Positions 1 through 9,318 of a DNA stretch of 64,000 nucleotides are shown in pieces (the first letter of the stretch is position 1; every line of letters starts with the position of its first letter). This DNA comes from Nelumbo lutea (taxonomy: Eukaryota; Streptophyta; Magnoliopsida; Proteales; Nelumbonaceae), in NCBI GenBank assembly GCA_022828595.1, contig JAKGHH010000005.1:52199655-52263654 (forward strand). The letters are read 5' to 3'. The translations under genes and the position numbers were made by a program. The notes beneath the pieces were generated by a model that made no database searches, was not told the origin of the DNA, and worked only from the letters and a program-made list of their open reading frames with translations.

Positions 1-160
1 AAATTCTAATATTACTGAATTTTGGTGGACCAGATCTGGTTGGGCTTAACTACATCATGTTTCTCATACCAACTATCTTGGGATTATCTATAAAATAAGC
101 CAAGGAATTGGTAGCTAGGTTTAACGCGTTTCTGAGGTCAATACTATCATCATTAATCAA

Positions 161-187
161 ATTATTATTATTATTATTATTATTATT
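161..187. repeat. TTA trinucleotide microsatellite
   Basis: About nine uninterrupted TTA/ATT units lie just left of the fold-back element at 236. It is a simple repeat with no coding content. Confidence 0.9.
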
Positions 188-235
188 TTGATGAATTTTA
201 TAAATGCCACTTTTAATTAAATTAAGGGGTTATAG

Positions 236-933
236 TAAGGGTAAGTTTTGGGCCTAATATCAATAAAAATAATTTTTTTTAACATATTTTTTAAAATATG
301 TTAACTATTTTAAAAATATATCACATAAAGGCAAAAGCACCGTTAGTCTTCTTCCTCTTCAAACCATCGAATAAACATGTTTTAGGACACCTGAATCGGG
401 ACCCGTCCACTTCAATCCTCTTGTTTCCCCTGTACATCCACTTCAGTCGCTTAATCTGCTATACCCTTTTTCGATTGACACTAAAACAAAGCTTGGGTTC
501 CTCTCCACTCATGCTGCAATCACCGACAACACCTGTTTGGGCTTCCCTGTTTTGGTTCTGCTGTATATTTCCCTTTGAGAATCACCGACAAGAAGGATCA
601 TCACATCATCAATGATAACGTTGACGTAGAACCCAGATTGGGGTTCGGTGCTGGAGGTGACAAACTTGGCTTTGGTGAGATTCCAATAGATTTCAACCTT
701 CTCCATTAGATTGGTGCTGCCAGAGGTGGGTGGAACGACGGTGGCGACATTGGTGGATGGTGGTTATTGAGGTTCATGGGACTGAGGCGGAAGCAAGATG
801 GGAAAGAGTTAGAGGAAGAAGATGAACAGTTTTTTTGCCCTTATTTAATATATTTTTAAAAAATTTAACATATTTTAGAAATTATATTAAAATGATTATT
901 TTTATTGATATTAGGGCCCAAAAATTGCCCTTA
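236..933. mobile_element. Pack-MULE-like fold-back element carrying a DUF868 fragment
   Basis: The two ends are inverted copies. The left end (236-310) and the reverse complement of the right end (about 860-933) both read TAAGGG, then a GGGCC motif, then AATATCAATAAAAATAAT, then an AT-rich stretch with AACATATTTT-like sequence. The arms are about 70 bp and diverged. Between them is clearly more GC-rich DNA that translates on the minus strand into parts of a plant DUF868 protein. Long terminal inverted repeats around captured host gene sequence are the hallmark of Pack-MULEs. No convincing 9-bp target duplication is visible, so the Mutator assignment is inference. No transposase is present. 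Confidence 0.6.
360..706 (-). pseudogene. Captured DUF868 gene fragment
   Basis: Two minus-strand stretches match the plant-specific DUF868 family. The first (706 down to about 540) reads VEIYWNLTKAKF then GFYVNVIIDDVMILLVGD, corresponding to the family's WDL..AKF and GFYV..V....LLLGD core. The second (about 515 to 370) contains RLKWMYRGNKRIEVDG, the family's conserved C-terminal block. The stretch linking the blocks is shortened and the frame is lost. A TAG interrupts the C-terminal part just before that block. DUF868 proteins are of unknown function. This copy lacks the N-terminus and cannot encode a full protein. It lies wholly inside the inverted repeats of the surrounding element, which suggests transduplication. 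Confidence 0.65.
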
Positions 934-1410
934 TTAGCTAAAATGCCTTTTAAAAATATAAAATGGATTAACTTTAGATGATTTTTTTAAATTTTCTCTA
1001 ATTTAGGCCTCTGGTTTTGCCTTGAATTAAGTGATAGCTATTTGAAACCAATGTTTTAAAAAATGACCAAAACTTCTAGCCACTAGTTTTTAACTGTTTG
1101 GTAATGACTTATTATTCTAACAAAAAATTAAAAGAATAATTAAAATAAAAACAACCAAAATCCATTGAATAAATCGAATAGGTTGACAATTCGATCACCT
1201 AGTTCAATAGGTCATTGATTGATTCAACGATTTTTAATCAGGGACCAGATTTGGAGTAAAATGAAACCAATTACTTAGATGGTTTTCCGGCCAAATGGTC
1301 TAACCGTCCAAGTCATATTTGGAAATAATTAATAACTATTGTATTCAACTAATCTGATTTGTATCCCCTAGTGGCATTAGGATTTGATCCTAGGTCTCCT
1401 ACAACCAGCC
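710..1410. other. Non-coding AT-rich stretch
   Basis: This covers the right arm of the fold-back element and then AT-rich DNA. The segment around 1180-1310 has loose CCGGTTCAA-type words like those in the Mutator-like repeats at 13672 and 16866 and may be a decayed relative. I see no gene. Confidence 0.5.
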
Positions 1411-1417
1411 AAAATAT

Positions 1418-1588
1418 GAATTCGCATCTGCCCCACATAAGGGGGCACCCCACAACTCCCACAACACATCCTCGTGGTGTATTGAGAACATCTCATGATG
1501 ATAACATCATCATTGGAATACATGGTGGAGATGTGTTGTGGAACATTATGGGGCGCCCCCCTTGTGGGGGTGCAGATGTGAACTCCCA
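1418..1588. repeat. Imperfect palindrome (fold-back or MITE-like)
   Basis: The left arm 1418-1495 and right arm 1510-1588 are reverse complements with scattered mismatches. Both contain a CATCTGC word, a GGGGGC(A/G)CCCC block, CCACAACACATC and ATGATGATAACATCATCAT-type centre sequence. The open frames on both strands here are by-products of the palindrome. It may be the core of a small non-autonomous DNA transposon, but no target duplication was found. Confidence 0.65.
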
Positions 1589-1599
1589 AAACACCTAAG

Positions 1600-2183
1600 C
1601 CACCATCAGTTACATGGTAGTGAATAGCTTTTCCTTTTGGCAATATGCACGTACCACGTTCACATTTTATACGACCCACACTTACCTAACCGTTAGGTAT
1701 TTTCCTCCATTTTTTTCTGGACAACTTCTAGCAAAAAACAATGTGGGCCAATGTTTTCAATCCATCGTTGATCTGGTTGATTGAACCGTTCAAATCATTA
1801 CTTTGTTATAATTTTAGGTATGACTCAGTCAAGAATTATCAGATGGTAAAAAATTCTTAACCTAGCTAGTTCAACTATTAACCCCTTCGATCTAGCAACT
1901 AGGTTGTGGGTTGTACACTTAATATATGTAAAACTTTCAGAGGCCATAACTTTGCACTTTGATATTTGATTGGGGTGATTTCTTTTTTGATTTTGGGTAA
2001 CTTTGCACTCCGATGTCCAACCTAGATGCCTTGCCCCACTATTTTCATAAAAACCCATTTTTTTAGCCTTAGTTTGCAATTTTTAATATTTTTATAAATA
2101 AAAAATTAAAAACTAAATTAAAAAATATAAATTAATATAAAATAATACATATGATATATCTAAAACATATACATTATTTATTG
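1600..2183. other. Non-coding AT-rich stretch before the gypsy insertion
   Basis: AT-rich DNA with no recognisable gene. It is followed directly by the 5-bp target site CTAAT (2184-2188) of the gypsy element. Confidence 0.6.
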
Positions 2184-2303
2184 CTAATTGATGAAGGAAA
2201 ATTTGGCCCGACCTCTTTACTATGAGACACGTGGCAGGAACGACAGCTCGGCAAATGGGGTCAAGCCTAGGCGGCAACAAGGGCACACTCCGCCGAATTA
2301 ACC

Positions 2304-2647
2304 CTTGTAACAGCTCGGGGTAAACTTCGCCGAACTGCGCCTTGTAACAGCTCGGGATAGACTTCGCCGAACTACCATCTTGTAATAGCTCGGGGTAGAC
2401 TTCGCCAAACTGCCACCTTGTAACAGCTCTGGGTAGACTTCGCCGAACTGACCGCCTTGTAACAGCTCGGGATAGACTTCGCCGAACTACCACCTTGTAA
2501 CAGCTCGGGGTAGACTTCGCCGAACTGCCACCTTGTAACAGCTCGGGGTAGACTTCGCCGAACTGCCACCTTGTAACAGCTCGGGGTAGACTTCGCCAAA
2601 CTGCCACCTTGTAACAGCTCGGGACACACTTCGCCGAACTGACCCAC
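2304..2647 (+). repeat. 38-bp tandem repeat array inside the 5' LTR (about nine copies)
   Basis: Nine near-identical units of 37-40 bp, each beginning CTTGTAACAGCTCGGG and containing ACTTCGCCGAACT, are followed by a diverged partial unit. The 3' LTR has only the first and last unit types. Repetitive minus-strand open frames across this array are artefacts of the unit length, not genes. The array lies upstream of the putative LTR TATA box, so it could affect promoter strength. Confidence 0.95.
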
Positions 2648-2979
2648 CTTGTTACAGTTCGGGATACCTCCGGGCTCAAGACCGCCTCGCTCAGCACTTC
2701 GCATCATCTTCTAGGCACCAAAGCCAAACAAGTCGTACCATGCCTGGCACCAGGGAATTCCGTGCCCGAGGGCGCCACGCCTGACTGACTTGGGATCTGA
2801 CGTTTTGGTAGCAGCACTCCAAACGGCCACCTGCCACCGCCACTGACGCTGCCATTTCCAGTTAGACGGTTAGGCAGTGACGGTTCTGTCTCAGCAGAAG
2901 GGACGACGGCCGAGTTGACAAGCGCCAGAGTAATCATACCCGATCTGACAAGGGCCTCGGGACGAGTACGCGAAGCGAC

Positions 2980-2987
2980 TATAAGAG
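2980..2987 (+). promoter_or_regulatory. Putative LTR TATA box
   Basis: TATAAGAG within a GC-rich part of the LTR, about 205 bp before the LTR end. It is conserved in the 3' LTR and is the best candidate for the plus-strand promoter of the element. Confidence 0.5.
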
Positions 2988-3194
2988 CCCCCTGCCCCCC
3001 GATAAGAGAGGTATGCAAAAACTTTGCGCTATCTGGTATTACCTTGCTTTTGAAAGATTCTAACTTGAGCTTCAGAGCCTCTACACCGGGTTCCCCCCGG
3101 AGCTTTCCCATCTCTCCCGTCTTAGGATCCCTGCTACCTCGTTCGAAAGCAAGGCAACGGACAGCTAAGACCAGCCGGATCGCGCTCCATCAAT

Positions 3195-3212
3195 TGGCGC
3201 TGTCTGTGGGAA
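3195..3212 (+). promoter_or_regulatory. Primer binding site of the gypsy element
   Basis: TGGCGCTGTCTGTGGGAA begins two bases after the 5' LTR end, where a tRNA 3' end would prime reverse transcription. It resembles Tat-lineage primer sites. I cannot fix the tRNA identity by eye. Confidence 0.75.
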
Positions 3213-3277
3213 AACGCTTCGAAAAGCCTCCCTCCAAACTTCGATATCCCTTTTCTTCTTTAAAAATCCCAATACTC

Positions 3278-6200
3278 ATGGCCTCCTCCAGCAACACCGG
3301 ACGTGGCACGGAGACAAACGCCACCGGGGAGCAACTTCAGGTCCCCGTAGTGTGTGTTGGACAGTTCACCATCCCCCTTTCGGCAGATGGGATCCCCATC
3401 CTGAACACGCCACAAGCAGTGGCACCCGTAAACCCTCCTACCACAAACGTCCCCTTTCATCTCCCCATTGAGACAACTTTCACTGAACCAACTGCCGTCC
3501 CCCTGGCAGCTAGCCAAGACTGGTTGGAGGACCTGGTGCAGTGCATGCGGGCAATGCAAGCCCAAATGCAACAGTTCCAGCAACACCAGCTTCACCAGCA
3601 CCAAGTGCTGCACAACATCTCCCAGTATCACTACCAACAGCAGTTCCCCCAACTGCCACTGAACCAACCACTACTTCCACCTCGCCACCCCGCTCCGAGG
3701 CTGGTCAAGGCCTCCCCGCAGGATGGGCGCCCCCGCCAGGCGAAGGCCTCCCAGCCCCAAAGCCACCCCAACAGCCAGGCCTCGTCCCCAGGCCAAAGAG
3801 AGAGAAATGTCATCCCCGCCTCGCAACCCGCGAGTGGGTCGGGAACCTCGCCCGCGAAGTCGGCACCCCGGTGCTCCAATCCCGAGCTCCCGCTCACCGA
3901 AAATCGATTCAGCGCCCTGGCGGCGGACTACCAGCACTTCGGGCCCATCGAGGTCGGTAACACGAAGGCCAGCAGCGCCAGCACAAGGCCCGCTCAATGG
4001 CGAAGGCGCCGGAGAAGCCGCCAGACCGCCACCCGCGCCTTGTCGGAAGTCAGAGGCAAAGCCACGAGCTCGGACGAGGTAGGGGCTACCCCGGCTCTCT
4101 CCGTTCCTTCCCCCCTTGCATCGGAACTCTTGGCGGTCCCCTTACCCAGAGACTTCAAACTCCCACCTCTGGACAAGTACGACGGGTCCTTCGACCCCAA
4201 CGACCACGTTGACGCCTTTCAGTCGCAAATGCACCTCTCCAGGGCTAGCGAATCGTGCATGTGCGTGGCCTTTACCACCACCCTCAGGGGGGTAGCCCGC
4301 ACTTGGTACAGGAACCTGGCCCCCGGGTCGATAAAGTGCTGGGCCCAGTTCGTGCAAGTCTTCACCACGCACTTCGTCACCAGCCGACGGTGCCCCAGAA
4401 CAGAGGAAAACATCTTCGGAGTGGTCCAAAGAGAAGGAGAGTCTATTCGGGGCTACATCAAGCGGTTCAATGAGGCATGCTTGCAAATACCACGGTTGGA
4501 CCCCGCAGTGCAGCTCGCGGCGGCCAAAAGAGGGGTGACGCACAAAGAGTTCAAATGGCACATGGTGGCCAACCAGCCCGCGACCGTGGCCGAATTCCTC
4601 AAACTCGCGGATAAGTTCATGAGGACTAAGGAAGAGATCAACCAACGAACCGAAGGCGGGAACGAGAAAAGAAAGAGAGAAGGTGAGCTCCCCAACCCGG
4701 TGAGTAGAAAAAACCAGATCCGGGAGCCGAAGCCGAACCAGTCCTTCCGGGCCCCCTTAGCAGTTCGGACGAACTACACGCCGTTCAACACGAGGCAGAC
4801 AGAGATCTTAATGACGATCAAAGACGCTCCGTACGTTACGTGGCCACCTCGCCTGAAGGGAAATCCGAATGATAGAAACAAGAATTTGTATTGTAGTTTC
4901 CATAGAGACCATGGTCATAGCACCGAACAGTGTAATAACCTCCGTGACGAGATAGAGGGACTCATCCGTCGCGGATACTTGAGAAATTTTGTACAGCACA
5001 ACAATAACAATAAAGCAGGTCGGCAAGGGGAGCAAGAAAAGGATGCACCCGAGTCTAGCAACAGATCTGCCGAACCGTTGCAGAAGCAGCCTCCGAAAGA
5101 GAGGCCAGTTCGGGGAACCATCCATGTAATAGTGGGAGGATCCGTAGTAGCGGGGTGTACCTCGGCAGCAGCCCGGACTTCAGTTCGCGAAGTGGCCCTC
5201 GAAGAAAGGAACCCCCCAAAGAGGCCAAAGACCGAAGAGCCAATCTTTTTCACAGAGGACGACGCGCGAGGAGTCCACTACCCCCATGATGACGCGCTTG
5301 TCATTAAGCTAAGGATTAGCGATTTCGAGGTTAGGCGCGTGCTCGTAGATTCGGGCAGCTCAGCGGACATCATCTTGAAATCAGCATTTGACCAGCTACA
5401 GTTACAGAGGAGCGAGCTGAAGCCCGCGAACACTCCCCTGGTAGGTTTCAGCAGAGAGGAAGTTAGGCCCCTCGGGAAAATAACTGTCCCTGTGGAAGTC
5501 GACACATGGCCTTGTGTGGTCAGACTCAACCATGATTTCCTGGTAGTCGCGACTCCCTCCCCATACAATGCCATAATAGTGCGGCCGATCATGCATGTCC
5601 TACGGGCGGCAGTCTCCACCTACTATTTGGCCATGAAATTCCCTACGGACTTCGGTATAGGGGTAGCGCGGGGCAACCAGCTCGAGTCCCGCAAGTGCTA
5701 CGTTGCCGCCCTAAAGGGAAAAACCAAGATGGCCGACGACCTCGAGCTGGAGCGGCCGGTGGAGCAAGGTGAGGAGCGAGCTTCGCCCACGGAGGAAACA
5801 GTGGCAATCCAGGCTTCAGCTACGGACCCAGCTCGCACACTAAGCATCGGAGCTTTCATCGAAAATCCCCTACAAGCTGAACTGGTAAGTTTTTTACTCC
5901 ATAATTTAGATATTTTTGCCTGGTCCGCGGCCGACATGCTCGACATTAGCCCCATACTGATAACTCACAAGCTTAATACTGACCCTGTAGTCAGACCCGT
6001 TAGACAGAAGAAACGCTACTTAGCCCCAGAACGCTGGAGAGCGGTCGACGAGGAGGTTGAGAAGCTCCTCGCAACAAACTTCATAAGGGAAGTCCACTAC
6101 CCGAGATGGGTGGCCAATCCGGTGTTGGTAAAAAAGGCAAACGGCAAGTGGCACATGTGCGTCGACTATACCGACCTGAACCGAGCTTGCCCGAAAGACT

Positions 6201-6412
6201 GCTTCCCCCTCCCCAGAATTGACCGCCTAGTGGACGCGACCTCGGGAAACGAGTTGCTAAGCTTCCTAGACGCCTACTCGGGCTACAACCAAGTTAGGAT
6301 GGACCCATCCGACGAGGAAAAAACCAGCTTCATTACCGAGTTCGGCCTGTATTGCTACAAAGTCATGCCCTTCGGACTAAAAAACGCGGGGCAACTTTCC
6401 AAAGACTTGTAA
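3278..6412 (+). pseudogene. Gypsy gag-protease-reverse transcriptase, first part (frameshifted)
   Basis: The chosen start is the ATG at 3278, the first in-frame Met downstream of the LTR and leader (MASSSNTGRG). The same frame is open upstream through the LTR, but that part is non-coding. The region up to about 4130 is Pro/Gln-rich. A retrotransposon gag domain follows at about 4180-4490. A degenerate zinc knuckle C-x2-H-x4-H-x4-C is at 4892-4933. The aspartic protease motif DSG is at 5348-5356. The reverse transcriptase N-terminal half is at about 6100-6395. The frame ends at a stop at 6410-6412 because a single base is missing in a G run near 6390, inside reverse transcriptase. Homology then continues in the next frame. 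Confidence 0.9.
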
Positions 6413-6987
6413 ATAAGCTGTTTCGGCCCCTGATTGGTACGAAGATAAAGTGCTATGTAGACGACATGGTCATCAAAACTCAGTTTTCACAAGAGTTAAT
6501 ACAAGACTTAGATTCTGTTTTCCAAATCCTGCGACACTTTAGCATGAAGTTGAATCCCAACAAGTGTGTCTTCGGCGTCACCTCGGGCAAGTTCCTAGGC
6601 TACATTGTCAATCGGCGCGGTATTGAGGCCAACCCGGACAAAGTAAAAGCCGTTCTAGATATGAAACCACCACGAAAAGTAAAAGAGGTCCAGAGGCTAA
6701 ACTACCGCATAGCCGCTCTAAGCCGCTTCTTATCTAAGTCAGCAGACCGCTGCCTACCCTTCTTCAAGGCAGTCAAAGGCAAAGGGTTCGAATGGACCCA
6801 GGACTGCCAGTTCGCGTTCGGCGAACTAAAAGGTTACCTCGCTAGTATACCAACCTTAGCCCGGCCCGAGGTGGGCGAGGTCTTACAACTGTACCTCTCG
6901 GCGAGCGACGAGGCGTTCAGTTCGGTACTAATAAAGAAAACAGACCGGGTCCAACGACCCATATATTATGTTAGTAAAATTTTGTAG
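6391..6987 (+). pseudogene. Gypsy reverse transcriptase C-terminal half and start of RNase H
   Basis: This continues the polyprotein in a shifted frame. The catalytic motif YVDD is at 6454-6465, followed by the thumb and connection region (TSGKFLGYIVNRRGIEANP) and the start of the retroelement RNase H (YLSASDEAFSSVLI). An in-frame TAG at 6985-6987 stops translation directly before sequence that is otherwise uninterrupted RNase H. The catalytic residues are intact, so inactivation is recent. Confidence 0.9.
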
Positions 6988-8502
6988 GGAGCAGAGGCAA
7001 GGTACCCAGAGATAGAAAAACTAGCATACGCCCTAGTAATAGCAGCTCGAAAACTCCGCCCGTACTTCCAGGCTCATACAGTCATCGTCCTAACTGACAA
7101 ACCTCTCAAACAAGTTTTACTCAAACCCGAAGTCTCCGGTCGACTGACGAAATGGGCCATCGAACTCAGCGAGTACGATCTCCAGTACAAACCGAGAACC
7201 GCTATCAAGGCCCAAACTTTGGAAGACTTTATCGCCGAGTGCACTTTTAGCCACGAAGCCCCACAGGTCGAGCCCGAGGTCCCCATTTGCGGCGAACCCG
7301 GGGCTCCTGAGCCCATAGAGTTCGAACCCCGTGAAGTAGCATCCAGTGTGGCATCTCTCCTGATCAGGCGAAGAGCGAATTGGAATGAGGAGCCCTGGAT
7401 CCTTCACGTGGATGGTTCCTCGAACCGGCAGGGCAGCGGAGCTGGAATAGTCTTGTGCGGTCCGAGCGGCACAAAAGTAGAGTACGCGCTACGCTTTGAG
7501 TTCGCGGCATCCAACAACGAGGCAGAGTACGAAGCACTAATCGCCGGGCTGGACCTAGCGCAAAAGGTTAAGGCAAAACACTTGGTCATCTGCTGCGATT
7601 CTCAGCTCGTGGTAAACCAAGTTACCGGCGAGTACGAAGCATGCGATCTCTCCATGATCGCATATTTGGCCAAAGTAAAAGAAGCCCTAATCAACATCCG
7701 GTCACACATCATCAGGCAAATCCCAAGGTCCGAAAACACTGAGGCCGACGCCCTGTCCCGGTTAGCCAGCACGAGTCACAACAATATGAGAACTGTGTAC
7801 ATAGTGGATTTACCTCGGCCTAGTATTCTCGGGGGGACAGAGGAGGTTGCTCCCATCTTAGAAGTAGAGCCGAGCTGGATCGATCCACTCGCGAGCTTCC
7901 TGATAGACGGAACCCTCCCTGTAGAACGCAATGCCGCCAAAAGGGTGCAGCGCCAAGCGGCCAAATATGTCATAATAGATGAACGGTTATACCGACAGTC
8001 GTACACGCTCCCCTATTTGCGGTGCCTGCGACCTACCGAAGCCGAGTTTGTACTCTGCGACACTCATGAAGGCTTGTGCGGCGGACACTTGGGGGGCAGA
8101 GCACTCGCCCAAAAGGCACTTCGACAAGGATACTACTGGCCAACGATGAAGGCAGAAGCTGTCGAGCTCGTCAAAAAATGCGACAAGTGTCAGAAGCACG
8201 CTAACATCCACCATCAACCTGCCTCCGACCTCAAATACCTCGCCAGCCCGTGGCCCTTTGCACAATGGGGCATCGACCTCCTCGGGCCATTCCCACCAGC
8301 AGCAGGCGGGCGAAAATTCTTAGTTGTTGCGGTAGATTATTTTACGAAGTGGATAGAAGCTGAACCTCTAGCAACTGTTACGGCCCGAAACATACAAAAC
8401 TTCTTTTGGAAGAACATAGTATGTCGCTTTGGATTACCTCGGGTTCTAATTTCCGACAACGGCAAACAGTTCGAGGACATCAAGTTCCAAGAGTGGTGCT
8501 AG
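6988..8502 (+). pseudogene. Gypsy RNase H, second (archaeal-type) RNase H and integrase N-terminal part
   Basis: The same frame continues after the TAG. The first RNase H ends at about 7240. A second, separate RNase H follows at about 7395-7775: HVDGSSNRQGSGAG, then ASNNEAEYEALIAGL and CDSQLVVNQV, then the terminal ADALSRLAS. This extra domain is typical of the Tat lineage. Integrase starts with an H-x-H/C-x2-C zinc-binding region (HEGLCGGHLGG to KKCDKCQKH, about 8060-8200). The catalytic core follows, with Asp near WGIDLLGPFP and DNGKQF near 8457. A second in-frame TAG at 8500-8502 interrupts the core. Confidence 0.9.
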
Positions 8503-9093
8503 GACATGGGGATTCGGCGAAATTTCACGTCAGTCGCGCACCCACAAGTAAACGGTCAGACGGAAGTAATGAACAAAGCCATCCTGCGCGGACTGAAAGC
8601 ACGTCTGGATCGAGCTAAGGGATTGTGGGCTGAAGAGCTACCAAGTGTCTTATGGGCTCACCAAACGACCGAAAAAGCAGCCACAGGAGAAACCTCCTTC
8701 AACCTCACCTACGGCACTGAAGCGGTGATCCCGGCGGAAATCGAAATACCAACGTTGCGATTAGAAACATACGACGACCGGACGAACGGAGACGAGTTAC
8801 GCACCAACCTCGACCTACTGGACGAGGTAAGGGACCTCGCGCACATCCGAACAGCGGCATACCAGCAGCAGGTAGCCCGCTACTACAATAGCAGAGTAAA
8901 GCGACGAAGCTTCCGAGTCGGCGACCTGATCCTCCGAAAAATTATGGTGCCTGAACCCGGCGTCGACAAGCTTGGACCTAATTGGGAAGGTCCCTATAAA
9001 GTAAAAACAGCGCTCGGGGGCGCATATGAACTCGAAACCTTGGAAGGCAAACGAGTACCCCGAACGTGGAACATCGTGAACTTGAGGCGATAG
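8503..9093 (+). pseudogene. Gypsy integrase C-terminal part
   Basis: It remains in the pol frame after the TAG and carries the end of the integrase core, including the conserved HPQVNGQTEVMNKAI stretch that holds the catalytic Glu, and the C-terminal GPY/F-like region (LGPNWEGPYKV). The natural stop is at 9091-9093. No chromodomain is seen, as expected for Tat rather than chromovirus elements. Confidence 0.9.
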
Positions 9094-9318
9094 TACCTAT
9101 AAACCACCTAGCGAAGTGGACGAAATCAGACCGTGCCATAAGGCAAGCCGAGGAACTTCAACACATTATCAGCTCGGCAAAAAAAAAAAAAAAAATCAGT
9201 TCGCGGCATAAAAGTCCACAGAAATCTAAAAACCCGACAAAGAAACAGCTCGAGGAAGATGAGCAAGGGAAAAAGACACTCCATTGCAAGAAACAGTACA
9301 TTGGCAAAAAAAAAAAAA

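Larger units (their letters stand above)
2189..3192 (+). repeat. 5' LTR of the gypsy element (1004 bp)
   Basis: It starts TGATGAAGG and ends CATCA, directly before the primer binding site. It matches the 3' LTR along its length but is 267 bp longer. The difference is explained by seven extra copies of a 38-bp tandem repeat. A TATA-like element lies at 2980-2987. Confidence 0.95.

Noticed and set aside
1359..1679. Overlapping open frames of 79 and 100 residues on opposite strands
   Set aside because: Both come from the palindrome at 1418-1588, which makes mirror-image frames. No domain is recognisable.
2113..2707. Minus-strand open frames of 194 and 111 residues with repeated CYK..VWRSLPRAVTRW-type text
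   Set aside because: They are read-throughs of the 38-bp tandem array in the 5' LTR, where every unit is open in the reverse frames. No family match, and the shorter 3' LTR array breaks them.
3260..5955. Many open frames of 60-170 residues opposite or out of frame with gag-pol
   Set aside because: They are shadows of the GC-rich gag-pro frame, and none shows independent domain signal.
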